DNA from: Undaria pinnatifida
Taxonomy: Eukaryota; Sar; Phaeophyceae; Laminariales; Alariaceae
Length of the DNA stretch: 64,000 nucleotides
Assembly (NCBI GenBank): GCA_012845835.1
Contig: JABAKD010000029.1
Span: forward strand, 9,893,731 to 9,957,730
Direction: 5' to 3'
Below the pieces are notes generated by a model. That model saw nothing but the letters and a program-made list of their open reading frames with translations, was not told where the DNA came from and made no database searches. Below are positions 16,396-26,049 of the stretch, piece after piece. Within the stretch, counting starts at the first letter, position 1. Each line of letters starts with the position of its first letter. The translations under genes were made by a program, and so were the position numbers.

Positions 16396-17331
16396 TCACA
16401 ACGCTGGAATTTGCCACAGGGACAAATCATGTCCGGACAGGCGATAGAAAGGCGCTTGGCGCCCGCCGTCCCAGTGCTCTTCCCAAACCACCCTCCTTTC
16501 CCCCTGCGCGTGAGCTGCTTCTCCAAGACTCCCAGGCATGAACGCGGCGTCCTGCGTTTCGTCGTTTAATGCTACGGGTCGTGCGGGTGCTCGAAGGGTG
16601 GCGGCTGACCCTCCCTCTTCGGCTGGGGCGCGATGCAGATGCCCGCTCGCGCGGTTTTGGTTAGCTAGAGGAACACTCTCCGCCGACACACTCTGGCGGT
16701 GGTGACGATAGATTTCGTGCTGATTTCTTAAATTCTTGTCCGCTGCGCTAGCGTGTTCAACATCAGCAGCGCCTGTGCGCCCAGTTGGCGGCTCCAGATT
16801 TGTTTGGGGGTTGGACGGGTCGCCACAGCGGGCGGCGTTGTCCACAATCCGGTTGTACCCATCGTCGACAAACTTTGCGAACGTTTCAATGAGCGCAGGC
16901 ACCAACAGGTCAAACCGCTTCTCCTGCCGCCGCCGCCGCTGTTGATGTTGCTGCTGCTGCTGCTGCGACGGTGGAGACGATAAATACCACCGCGATGGTG
17001 CCGCTGGGGCTGGTGCTGGGGCTGGTGCCAGCCTGGTCGAGGTGCTGCCGAAGTCGCGCCCAGCGCCCTCAGGGAGGGGGTCGTGGCGTCGATCGTTCCA
17101 GCCGATGCTACCGGCCTTGACCTTTTTCGCGCCACTTTTCCAAGCCGGGGGAAAGCGTGTTACCAGGTCTTCGGACCAAGGACCGATAGTTCCATCGGCG
17201 GTTTCTCTCGCACAGCGAAACGAATACTCCTCGCCTGATATAGAAAAAGTTGAGGGGTTTCCATAGTGTGCGGGCGGTGATCGAGCGGGGATCAGGGATG
17301 AGTTATGAAAGTTGGTGTATAAGCCTTTCAC
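16396..17331 (-). CDS. Unrecognised polyQ-containing open frame or large exon
   Basis: The open frame is 311 codons and starts at an ATG at 17331. The more convincing part begins after a good acceptor (TTTTTCTATATCAG, exon start 17234): EEYSFRCARE and GPWSEDLVTRFPPAWKSG near the start, an Ala-Pro repeat, a Gln stretch then RRRRQ, then a helix-like FDLLVPALIETFAKFVDDGY. Composition is more balanced than in the surrounding repeats. The last 40 or so codons overlap family E-like sequence near 16400-16500, so the true exon may end earlier, near 16700. No known domain is recognised and no function is assigned. Direct evidence is the open frame and acceptor; everything else is inference. Confidence 0.4.
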   Translation of the reverse strand: MKGLYTNFHNSSLIPARSPPAHYGNPSTFSISGEEYSFRCARETADGTIGPWSEDLVTRFPPAWKSGAKKVKAGSIGWNDRRHDPLPEGAGRDFGSTSTRLAPAPAPAPAAPSRWYLSSPPSQQQQQQHQQRRRRQEKRFDLLVPALIETFAKFVDDGYNRIVDNAARCGDPSNPQTNLEPPTGRTGAADVEHASAADKNLRNQHEIYRHHRQSVSAESVPLANQNRASGHLHRAPAEEGGSAATLRAPARPVALNDETQDAAFMPGSLGEAAHAQGERRVVWEEHWDGGRQAPFYRLSGHDLSLWQIPAL

Positions 17332-17350
17332 AGATCAAGATCTAGATCAT

Positions 17351-17628
17351 GATCTAGAGACCAAAGCTACGGTAGCGGGGGTACCCCCATGACCGGGTTT
17401 GAGTCACTCGCACGACTGACTCTGTATCTCGCGGGACAAAAATGCCTTGGGCGATTCTTTTTTGCGCAGCGTAGCTTGCCGTTTCAGCGCAGGTTGATTT
17501 TCCAAATTTTAAACGGCGAGAAAGCTGAAGAACGAAAAGGAGCAGGGGAGTACTCCGCGCGAGTGACCCGAGCCACATCAAATTTGGGCCCCCAAAGTGA
17601 CCCCCCTACCGTAGCCTGGGTCTAGATC
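17351..17628. mobile_element. Family H element with terminal inverted repeats
   Basis: The left end (CTAGAGACCAAAGCTACGGT then AGCGGGGG) and the reverse complement of the right end (CCCCCCTACCGTAGCCTGGG then TCTAGATC) match over about 25 bp. Internal marks are GAGTCACTCGCACGACTGAC near the left and GCGCGAGTGACCCGAGCC near the right. No coding capacity, so it is a non-autonomous element. It is flanked by GATC-rich sequence, which makes a target duplication hard to call. Confidence 0.8.
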
Positions 17629-17880
17629 GTCTACAGCATACAGATCGTATAGAGCACATAGAGCACATAGATCATATAGATCATATATATCATATAGATC
17701 ATATAGATCATATAGCTCATATAGCTCATATAGCTCATACAGATAATACAGATCATATGGATAATATAGATAATCTAGATCGCATAGATCATGTAGATCA
17801 CGTAGATCATACAGATCATACAGATAATACAAATCATGTAGATCATATAGATAATTTAAATCATATAGATCATGTACTTA
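17629..17880 (+). repeat. 9-bp minisatellite, ATAGATCAT-type
   Basis: About 28 units of CATATAGAT and variants (CATATAGCT, CATACAGAT, CATGTAGAT). A second, shorter tract of the same unit is at 62930-63005. Confidence 0.95.
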
Positions 17881-18325
17881 TATTCCGTTGTGAGATGTTG
17901 TGCAGGAATCTCACAATATATAGAAAGTACATATGCAAACCACGGGGGGGGGGAAAGGCTACGGTAGTAGATCATGCAGATAGATCGTAGGGCTCCCACC
18001 CAGTAGCACGAACTGCAGTAGACCGAAACAGATCTTCTGGGCTTCAATGCGGGCGGGCGGTGATCGAGCGGGGATCAGGGATAAGTGATGAAAGTTGTTG
18101 TAACCCTTTCACAGATCACGTTCTAGATCATGATCTACAGTACTGCAGACAATCTACAGTAGATAGTGTGTCTGCCGTTATGAAATATTGTGGAGGGATC
18201 TAACTACATATAGAGAACACATACCCAAAACACGGTAAAAAAAATGCTACGGTAGTAGATCATGCAGATAGATCGCACGGCTCCCACCCAGAAGCATGAA
18301 CTACAGTCAGCCGAAACAGATCTTC

Positions 18326-19246
18326 CCTCTGAACGACCTATATCATCAAGTAGGGATCGATCGGTGATCCGTCCGACGCGTTAACCCTCGGCTGTAGACC
18401 TTAAAAAAAGCTATCAGGCACTAATTTTTTGTTTTTTTGAGGTTCTGCAGGGTGTGAAGAGAGCCCAACAAGCGTCGCTGCATTGCCTGCGGGACTGAGA
18501 CTGGACCCCAGCGTGCTCAGCAGCTTCCTGCTTGAGGCAAGCGAGCGCGCTACCTAGTGGTCTTCGGAACGCAAAAATACTGCCCCCCGCCCTGCAACGT
18601 GCATGATGTCGGTGCAACTATTGCCTCACTGTGATTGTTACCTCCGCCGAGGTACGACTAGACCTTTAGCACTAGTTTAAATGCGTTCTTCGTGGCAAAT
18701 CTATAAAACATATTACTCGAATAAGCGAGGTGAGCTCGACTTCAGAGGAGGAGAGGGGGGGGAGGGGGGGGGGGGTACTCATTTGTTGGTTGCCTTGGTC
18801 ATTTGACCATTGACCACGCATTTGACCACGCATCCCTTTCGAGACGGGGGAGGGAGTGCTAGCTTCAACACGCGATGAGGCGTCCAAAGATGAGGAAAAA
18901 AATCGACAAGGGAAACATTGTTGAACGAGAGAAACACCCATTCGAGCAGCCAGAGAAGGGGAAGAATCGCGTCTGCGGTTCTTCTGCCACCAACGGTTGT
19001 CGCTGGTTCTCACATGAACTAATCACCAATACAGTGCCGCGTTATTGCTGTTCCATTTTAGCGCGGGGGTCCGACTTTAGCGCGCCGATAATACCTTGTC
19101 GCGACCTTGTTTGTCCTATACAGTGCTACCTTACTGCACCATCCCGGACTAGTGTGGGGGTCCCACTTACGTGCTACTTTAGTGCTGGTATTGTCGACTG
19201 GCACAGCACCGCGCTAACGACCGGATCGCGGCTGTAAATTTAGTCC
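18326..19246. other. Unassigned, with a reverse family E end
   Basis: A G-run followed by GTACTCATTTGTTGG at 18745-18790 is the reverse family E end, with a TTGACCACGCATCCCTTTCG segment after it. The rest is unrecognised. Confidence 0.45.
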
Positions 19247-19277
19247 GTGGTGGTGGTGGTGGTGGTGGTGGTGGTGG
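19247..19277 (+). repeat. (GGT)n microsatellite
   Basis: About ten GGT units, followed by two copies of CACCTCTCACACC about 50 bp apart. Confidence 0.9.
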
Positions 19278-19384
19278 CACCTCTCACACCTTTACGGGGG
19301 CACACCTCCGTGCCTGCTGTGGCCGCGCATGTGGTGGCACCTCTCACACCAGTACTAAGTACGTCACCCCCCCCCCTCCCCCGA

Positions 19385-19890
19385 TTCGCGCCTGCTTGCT
19401 TGCTTGGGGCACGCAACGCCCGCCTGGTCGGTAAAAACCCGACGTGCTCCGTTCCGGCATTGTAGGAATGCTAGGGTCTATGGTCTTAACACTGCGGCTA
19501 CGCATGAAATGAGTACCCCTCCTCACCCCCCCCCCGTTCCCCACAACAACCGTCACATCCATCCACCCAGCCCGACTGACCTTGTACAAGGGAGCCCACA
19601 ACGCATTCCGACTTTCTTCCTCGGTACGCACGCTTCCAACTTGTGCCCGACTCACGCCGACCGCCCGCATCGTGGCTCGGGGCCGAAGAACCCTCCTTTC
19701 CTTTTTCGCCCGCGGTCCGTGCTGACTCACACCCTCTGCGTGTAGTCGATGGATGTGTTGCGCACGGGGGGGCGGGGGGGGTGGGGGGGGGGTGCTTCTT
19801 TGTTGCGTGCCTTAGTGTTTTGACCATTAACCACGCATCCCTTTCGAGACGGAGCGCCGTTCCCACTCCTAACAGAGAGGCCTCCAACAT
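19385..19890. mobile_element. Family E pieces in both orientations
   Basis: Forward: GGTAAAAACCCGACGTGCTC, GTAGGAATGCTAGGGTCTA and ATGAGTACCCC with C-runs up to about 19535. Near 19757-19860 a G-run and TTGACCATTAACCACGCATC with TTTCGAGACGGAG form a reverse piece. Confidence 0.6.
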
Positions 19891-20119
19891 TTGGGCGCTC
19901 GGTATGTTTTTCCAAACATTACATGGAAGCTGTTTGCTTTTCCCATCTCCTTCCGCTTTTGACCATATGTAGCCACCATCTGTTTCCTGGGATATCGATC
20001 GTTTCCTCGCTACTATCTAATACATGTACCAAAGTTCTCCATGTCACATCCGTCTATTTTCTCCATATCTTCCTCTAACCCATTCCGTTCCTCCTGCTCA
20101 CCGGAGGGAGGGGGGGTAG

Positions 20120-20180
20120 TATCTAGGGTACGGTGTTATAGTACTATAATGTTGTATAGTACAGTATAATATACCTGGTA
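20120..20180. repeat. AT-rich imperfect palindrome
   Basis: ATAGTACTATAATGTTGTAT and AGTACAGTATAATATACC can fold back on themselves. One TACCTGGTA 9-mer lies at 20172. Confidence 0.5.
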
Positions 20181-20196
20181 TATAGTCATACGGTAG

Positions 20197-20358
20197 CAGT
20201 CCCTCAATAAGGCGGTATCCCTATATAAGGCGGTACCCCGATACAAAAGCGGTCAAAACCGCTTGGCGCGTCTGGGGAATTGGGCTCATAACCTGGAACA
20301 AAAAAGGCGGCTTCCCTCTATAAGGCGGTCGTATTGCTCTCGCACACCACCGCCTTAC
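20197..20358 (+). mobile_element. Family P repeat, copy 1
   Basis: About 160 bp matching 22880-23048: AAGGCGGTATCCCTATATAA, CTCATAACCTGGAAC, AGGCGGTCGTATTGCTCTCG and CCACCGCCTTAC, in the same order and spacing. Confidence 0.8.
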
Positions 20359-20543
20359 CGGGCGACCCTTATATGGTGCTGTGGTAATACTGCATACACA
20401 CCTACTCTTTTTTCTATACCGAATATAGGCAGCGTTCGCCGCTGGCTCCGTACCTCTCTAAAAAAAACGGAGCTTTTGAAATATTTTGGCGGGTGTAACG
20501 TAACTGACGAATACAATCCCATGGAATCGGTGCATATTCTAGA

Positions 20544-20863
20544 CCGGTCGCCCCGGTGGCGTATCAGGTTATCCTCGAGCCTGGTATAGGTCAGTTTCGT
20601 GAGTTCGAGCCCCGCCGAGTGCATACTCGTATAAATTCGTTGGGACTTTTTCTTGTGCACAAATTGACTTGCGGAAAGCGCGAGAGCGTGAGTCAGCAAC
20701 ATTCGATGAACAATCGACGAGCAGTGGGATTGCTGAACCCTATGCGCGATAAAAATTGAAGGCAAGAACCGGGGAGGAGAAGGGATGACACCTGTGACCA
20801 CGGCTTGTCCAGAAGCTGGAAAGTGAAAGTGTGCTAAAAAAAAAAAAAAAAAAAAAAATATAT
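20544..20863 (+). mobile_element. Family A tRNA-derived SINE, full length
   Basis: A head of about 80 bp has an RNA polymerase III box A-like TGGCGTATCAGG and a box B-like GAGTTCGAGCC. A unique body follows (TTGACTTGCGGAAAGCGCGA, TGGGATTGCTGAACCCTATG, CACGGCTTGTCCAGAAGCTG), then a run of about 23 A. A 10-bp target duplication, ATATTCTAGA, flanks it at 20534-20543 and 20864-20873. It has no coding capacity, so it would depend on a partner LINE. Confidence 0.9.
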
Positions 20864-20959
20864 ATATTCTAGAACCGAAAAGCACGAAAACTCAACGCTG
20901 GGAATATACCGGAAGGATACATAAGGCAGCCCTAAAAGCGTCACCCCTAAGATCTACGG

Positions 20960-21150
20960 TGTGGTGTGTGTGTGGGGGGTACTCATTTAATGCATAGCCG
21001 TAGTCGTATGACCATAGACCGTCGCATCCCTACAAGGCAAGGAGGTAGTACGTCGCGTTTTCACCCACCAGGCAAGACATCGCGTGCGCCAAGCGAGCGC
21101 GAAGTGGCCGTGAACTGTTCGGCGAGCCGCCGTGAAGGGTGAGCTGCGTC
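20960..21150 (-). mobile_element. Family E element (reverse)
   Basis: A G-run then GTACTCATTTAATGCATAGC, GACCGTCGCATCCCTAC, CGTTTTCACCCACCAGG and GGCGAGCCGCCGTGAAGG, the reverse of the family E core. Confidence 0.7.
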
Positions 21151-21905
21151 CTAATAAGAACCACTTGTGAGGGGGGGAGGGGGGAAGAGGACTTCCGCGC
21201 CTTGCGCGTGCTTTCTCTCGCTTATCGGACTGCTGCTTCGAGCGAATACACTTTGTTTTCTGATGTAGCCGCTTAGCACGCGTTTTCTGTTGCTCGCATT
21301 ACTTTTTTTTTTCACTACTGATGACGCTTCCCGTTCGAGACGGTACCAGTGAGAGTATACCTGACCACGTCTACCGTACGGGAGCGGGCGGAGGGGGCGG
21401 GGGGGGGAGGTGCCCTCATTTCATACCCAGCCGCGGTCAAAAGACCATTGACCCTCGATTTCCTACAATGCCGGGACGGAGGTCAAGTTTTGGGGGGATT
21501 CATTTTTCGGAGACTCAAAAGCCAGACGTGCGCGTGGCTGCCGCCGGTTTTTGTGATTTTTTAGAGTAGCGACAAGCACTGCCATGGGATTGTTTGTTGT
21601 GCTGTGCACACCAACAATTTACACCTCAGAGTGTAAGTCTAATCCCGTTTGCGAGTGGGTTATTCCTTGTGCAGAGAAAGGGGGGATACCCCGCCTGCCG
21701 CAGCCCCGGCTACCCTGCGATTTTTCTCCAGGGGTGGCATATTGAAGCTCCACACGCACGCGCGAGCGCTTGGCACTGAAACGGAACGTCAGTTTTACTT
21801 GTATATTTTTTGGTCTTTAGCACCTTTTTGTTCGAGGAACGGACTTGAGGCCACGAAACGAAACGGATTTATCTCTGAGTCAAGTTCGATGCTAGTCGAC
21901 GAGCA
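21151..21905. other. Unassigned, with a family E fragment
   Basis: A G-run near 21393-21410 and CGGTCAAAAGACCATTGACC resemble family E. No gene is seen. Confidence 0.4.
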
Positions 21906-22090
21906 TAATAGCCTGAAAAAGTGGGAGTTCTGAGAACCCTACGCGCGGAGGCACATACCGGGCGGCAGAAAGGAAGGCACCACCTGCGGCCACGGCTTGT
22001 CCACAAGGTCGCTGAGGGTACATATAACCTCCCACGAGTTGAGATGGAAAGTAGTAGCGACGATGAAAAAAAAGAAAAAAAAAGAAAAAG
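21906..22090 (+). mobile_element. Diverged SINE-like 3' region with a longer tail (family A2)
   Basis: GTTCTGAGAACCCTACGCGC, CCTGCGGCCACGGCTTGTCC and TGGAAAGTAGTAG match family A, but about 38 bp (AAGGTCGCTGAGGGTACAT and on to CACGAGTTGAGA) are inserted between TTGTCC and TGGAAAGT. An A-rich tail follows. A related piece is at 49140-49260. Confidence 0.6.
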
Positions 22091-22355
22091 AAAAAAAGGT
22101 GCTCTTTTTCTGCTTTCTGAAAATTGAACCCGATACTCTTGCCTTTCCCTGGATCCTGTGTTTTCGACATCATCCCCGAAAGCACTGTTGACGGTCCGGC
22201 CGGTTCCGCCTCTCCGCGCATCCGAGCAAGCACTCGATGCCACCGCCGTGTCGACGCTCGCATGACCCAAATCACCGGTCCATTCGAAGGCTGTGAGATG
22301 CTGAGGGGGCAACGGCTTGTCCCTTGGCAGCCGAGGCCGGTATTGAACAACCCAG

Positions 22356-22455
22356 GTGCCTTCATCCTCCCCGAGTGAGGGCTGCTAAGGAGTTTGAAAA
22401 GAAATTCGAGAAGAGGCACGCGGAAGCGAGGCAGGCGTATGTGCTTGACTGGTGA
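22356..22455 (+). CDS. Possible terminal exon, unrecognised
   Basis: After an acceptor AACAACCCAG, one frame reads 32 codons to TGA at 22453-22455 and contains RAAKEFEKKFEKRHAEAR, a highly charged helix with clean codon use. The pattern is reminiscent of the end of WGR domains (AxxxFEKxFxxK), but it is far too short to assign. The sequence before it (22124-22345) is open on both strands and could hold further exons. Confidence 0.35.
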
Positions 22456-22879
22456 CTGGGCTATTGCGGACATGCATTGTCAATAGGTGGAAACGAACTA
22501 GAAAGAAAAATGGAAAGGCCCCCCTCCACCTTGAAGTCCATGCCTTCAAAGGTAATACCTTCCAGGTAATTTGCCACCGCGTTCGTTTGAGCGTCGGTAG
22601 CGCGTAGTAGACCAGGCAACACACCATTTCCGGATATTCACTGTTTACAGGATGAAATTACACACATTCACAAAAGGAAAACATCGCCACCTTTCAGGCG
22701 AGCTCTCCTAAGCCACGACTGCGCCCGATCGAGGCTCTGCATACCTGGCAAGACCATCCAACAAAACAAACTCGAATCAAACGCTACTAAACAAGAAGGT
22801 GGGTGTTTTTTTTTTCTGCACCCTTTTTTTTGCTCTATGTTCCATCCTGCTGACATCGGATCTCCGCTACGCAGGATAC

Positions 22880-23048
22880 AGCAGGGGTCCCCCAATAAGT
22901 CGGTATCCCTATATAAGGCTGTATCCCGATATAGTGCGGTCAAATCGCTCGGCGCGACTGGAGAGAATTGCACTCATAACCTGGAACGAATAAGGCGGGC
23001 TCCCCCTACAAGGCGGTCATATTGCTCTCGCGCGCCACCGCCTTACAG
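22880..23048 (+). mobile_element. Family P repeat, copy 2
   Basis: Matches 20197-20358: TCGGTATCCCTATATAAGGC, CTCATAACCTGGAACGAATA, AGGCGGTCATATTGCTCTCG and CCACCGCCTTACAGG. Confidence 0.8.
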
Positions 23049-23284
23049 GGGGACAGTGCTGCACTTGAATTGGGGTCGTTTGAATGCAAAAATAAAAAAA
23101 AACACATGTTGGGATCCCCGTCCGTCCGTCCGTCCGTTCGTCTTTGGTAGGAATGCGAAGGTCAGCGGTCTGGTCTTGATTAAGACTGTGGCTATGCATG
23201 AACGCTGTACACTCCCCCCCCCAGTCTTTGGTTGTTTTGCGTTTCGTCCTACAACAGAGCACCATATTAAAAAAGAGAAAGAAT

Positions 23285-23490
23285 ACACGTCAGCTGTGAG
23301 ATCGACCAAAGAAAAAGGGTTTTAAATCAAAACTCAGCTCTCAAGCTGCGTGTGATACTTCGATCGCGCGTGTTACGGACTGTGTGTACCCACGTGAAGG
23401 ATACAGGTCGGTGACTCCCCTGCTAATGCCAGGGTCGACAGGACTAAGGCGTCCAGCCTTGTTCTGCGCACGGAAACTGTATAACCCGCA
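23285..23490 (-). mobile_element. Family C, subfamily 2 (reverse)
   Basis: CGTCAGCTGTGAGATCGACC, GATCGCGCGTGTTACGG, TCGGTGACTCCCCTGCTAAT and GCGCACGGAAACTGTATAAC. It shares variants with the copy at 53205-53480, including CAATAGCAGGGGAG and the extra segment before the end. Confidence 0.75.
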
Positions 23491-23654
23491 TTATAGTAAT
23501 CCGGAACCCACGACAAACCCAAAAAAAATGAATAAGAACTCAGTTTTGGACTGGCCATGTTTGGTCCTGATTAACTACTGCTGTACGTCCCCCCATTCCA
23601 CTGACAATAGACTTTCGCAACAGACAGGCAACAGCTATAGCGGCGGAGAACGCG

Positions 23655-24290
23655 CGCTACTATAGAGGTATTGAGGTATACCACTTTTTGGCTCAAAACG
23701 GTTTCTGAATGACGGGGGTCCGTAACGCCTTCTTCACCACTGGAAACCCTTTTTGGGGAGAAATTTACTTGAATTTAGTATAGGGAGGGATTTCGGGGCT
23801 CTAAAGGGGTTAACCCAAAAACCCTCCCCGTACTAATTCCATGTAATTTGTCCCCCACAACGGGTTTCAGGTAGTGGAGGCCTTCACCCAAAACTCTTCG
23901 GAATTTTGCTTTCTTTTTGTTTGGGGAGGGGGGGGGGGGGGGGCATTAGTAAACTTTTCGCTGAACAACCTACGTTGGTCATGGGATTTTTCATCGGGTA
24001 CGTACGAGATAACTTTTTGTCCACCCCCCCCACAAAAAAAAGTAAGCAATACTCACGGCGCTTCGCGCTTGGCGCAAGCAATGTCTGCCTGGTACATGGG
24101 AGAAAACCCGACGTGCTCCGTCCCGGCATATTAGGGATGCGAGCGTCTAATAGTTATGGTCATACGACTACGGCCGGGCATAAATATCGAGTACACCCCC
24201 CCCACAAAAAAAGTGGCCGGGAGAGGCAACTTAGCTCCTCGAGTGAGAAGCTTCAGAAATTGGATGGTGCACCTCAATCGCAGCGTGCGC
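23655..24290 (+). mobile_element. Family D element with nested F palindrome and E insert
   Basis: The left end is GCTACTATAGAGGTATTGAG and the right end GGTGCACCTCAATCGCAGCG. Inside are a reverse then a forward family F copy (23722-23885) making a palindrome, a D-type CATGGGATTTTTCATCGGGT, and a family E copy (24060-24205) with GTCTGCCTGGTACATGGG, CGACGTGCTCCGTCCCGG and GAGTACACCCCCCC. Confidence 0.7.
23722..23885. repeat. Head-to-head inverted pair of family F
   Basis: TAACGCCTTCTTCACCACTG at the left and CAGGTAGTGGAGGCCTT at the right bracket two inverted F copies (TACTTGAATTTAGTATAGGG versus CCCCGTACTAATTCCATGTA), with a loop near the GGGGTTAACCC at about 23808. This is a large potential hairpin with about 80-base arms. 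Confidence 0.85.
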
Positions 24291-24399
24291 GTCGGTGCTC
24301 CGTTCTAAGGCAATCGGGGCACCCTCACAAAAACTACAGTACACCCCCCCACGACTGCAATACCCTACTGTTGAACATCCCGATGGGTGGTGCCGGGTG

Positions 24400-24590
24400 T
24401 GTGTGTGGGGGGGTACTCAGTTTGTGCATGGCCGTAGCCGCATGACCACAGACCCTCGCATCCCTACTATGCCGGGACGGAGCACGTCGGGTTTTCACCA
24501 ACCAGGCAGACAGTGCTTGCACCAACCGCGATGCGCCGTGAGGTGTTCAGCGAGTCGCATGAAGGGTGAACTGCATCCATCCAACAACCG
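24400..24590 (-). mobile_element. Family E element (reverse)
   Basis: A G-run then GTACTCAGTTTGTGCATGGC, CAGACCCTCGCATCCCTACT, ATGCCGGGACGGAGCACGTC and AGCGAGTCGCATGAAGGGTG. Confidence 0.8.
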
Positions 24591-25240
24591 CTCGAAAGAC
24601 GGACTTCAGCACCTTGCGCCTACTTTCTTACTTGTGGATGACAGCGCCACGATGAGTTACTCTGTTTTCTAGCGTGGCCACTCCAGAGACAACAATGGTG
24701 GGTGGGGGGGAGGTATAAACCCGTGTTGCCCCCCTGCACAGCGTTTAGAGCGCCTCTCGCTCCGAGGCTAAAAAGACGGGATGGTTTATTTAGAACAGAC
24801 ATACTACAAGAAATAAAAAACAGTTACATACGCAATTAAGTATTTTCACCCCTCCCTTCATGACCCTTACTAATACCCGGCTACAGTAAAGTCCCCACGG
24901 AATGTGCCTGCAGGGGGGGCGGGGGGAGGGGAGGGGATCTCCCGGCTCGTATATACCGGCACGGCGTTGTTTTGAGCGCCTCTCCTTCCGAGGCGAAGGT
25001 AAAGGTTCCGCCCGCCTCCGCAATCGTCAGGTAGAGCTTGCCAACTGCAGCCCCTTGAACCAGCGCGGCTGCTGCTGCTTCGGCGGATTCTTTCAGTCGA
25101 TGACGCGCTATTCCAAAGAGCCGCTGGTACGCCTTGGTGATGTGAAACATCCGAAGCCAAGAAAAACAACCACACACACATGTTGGAGAATGTTTTAGCG
25201 ACCATTTTTGTGCGAATATTTGGCGATCAAGGGAAACCAA
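24591..25240. other. Unassigned, with a short diverged direct repeat
   Basis: GTTTAGAGCGCCTCTCGCTC with CGAGGC near 24748 and TTTTGAGCGCCTCTCCTTCC with GAGGC near 24970 are related, each following a G-run. No gene is recognised. Confidence 0.4.
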
Positions 25241-25242
25241 GA

Positions 25243-25495
25243 CTACGATAGGTCCGGTTACCCCCATTACGAGTGGCTCTGTACTCCACGGAGAAATGTG
25301 CTGCAGGCGTTTTTTTTTCCGGGGGGGGGGGCAGTGTAGCTGCTACCATGTCATTGCAGATCCACATTGCAAATTAGAACAACGCGAAAGGTTAAGGTCT
25401 CCAAGGAACAGGGGGATCACTCGCGCGAGTGAGCCCGAGCAACCGCGAAAAAAAAAGGCGCCCAAAGTCACTCCCAAAACCGTCGCCACGGCCAG
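25243..25495. mobile_element. Family H element
   Basis: ACCAAGACTACGATAGGTCC, TACGAGTGGCTCTGTACTCC, GCAGTGTAGCTGCTACC, CACTCGCGCGAGTGAGCCCG and AACCGCGAAAAAAAAAGGCG, in family H order. The right end is worn. Confidence 0.65.
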
Positions 25496-25539
25496 CTAGC
25501 TGCAGAACTAACGATGAGCTACTCGTCGTACGCGGGGTG

Positions 25540-25830
25540 GACTGATGCTACGACGATAGCCCCCCCCGAAAAAAAACAGCGATTTTCTTTGACGAAGGTT
25601 TTGATGACTGCTCGTCACGAGGAAGGACGCCACAAAAAAAAAAAACGTCGTCGTATATTTTCTTGACGGCACAGGACTACAAGTATCGAACCATGATGTC
25701 GGGGTGCTAAGGGGCACTGTATTTCATGAGACACGGGCCGGGAGAGGCTTTCAAAACCGACAATTTCGTCAAAAGAAACGTTGCGAGGGGGCTGCCGTAC
25801 TGTAGAACGACTCGGTCGACGTTCGCTTCG
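25540..25830 (+). mobile_element. Family K repeat, copy 2
   Basis: CTACGACGATAGCCCCCCCC, CAGCGATTTTCTTTGACGAA, ACGAGGAAGG, GGGGCACTGTATTTCATGAG, GGCCGGGAGAGGCTTTCAAA and CTGTAGAACGACTC match 6098-6370. The 208-codon minus-strand open frame over this block derives from the repeat and is not called. Confidence 0.7.
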
Positions 25831-26049
25831 GGGCAACCCCAGCGGAAAAGCAAGGCAGCAGCCGCTGCACCTTTTAACAAGAGACCCGCTCTTGTACGCC
25901 CGTCTGTGCGACGACTCAGTAGAGCTCCCCCAACCCCCTTCTTGACTAACCATTTCGAAACGGCGCCCTCGTTTGTATGGGGGGGCAATCTGCGTAGAAA
26001 TAGTGCGGGAACTGCTTGGTAGTGTTGCCGGTTTGAGTGACAGTATAAG

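Larger units (their letters stand above)
17265..18325 (+). repeat. Local segmental duplication around the H element and 9-bp array
   Basis: GGGCGGTGATCGAGCGGGGA through GATCATGATCTA occurs at 17268-17356 and again at 18057-18140. GCTACGGTAGTAGATCATGC through the CTCCCACCCAG segment occurs at 17958-18020 and at 18245-18310. The arrangement suggests a duplication that was later split by the H element and by array growth. Confidence 0.7.

Noticed and set aside
17757-17990. Asp/His/Asn-rich frame with DHVDHVDHTDH pattern
   Set aside because: It is the translation of the 9-bp GATCAT minisatellite, not a metal-binding protein.
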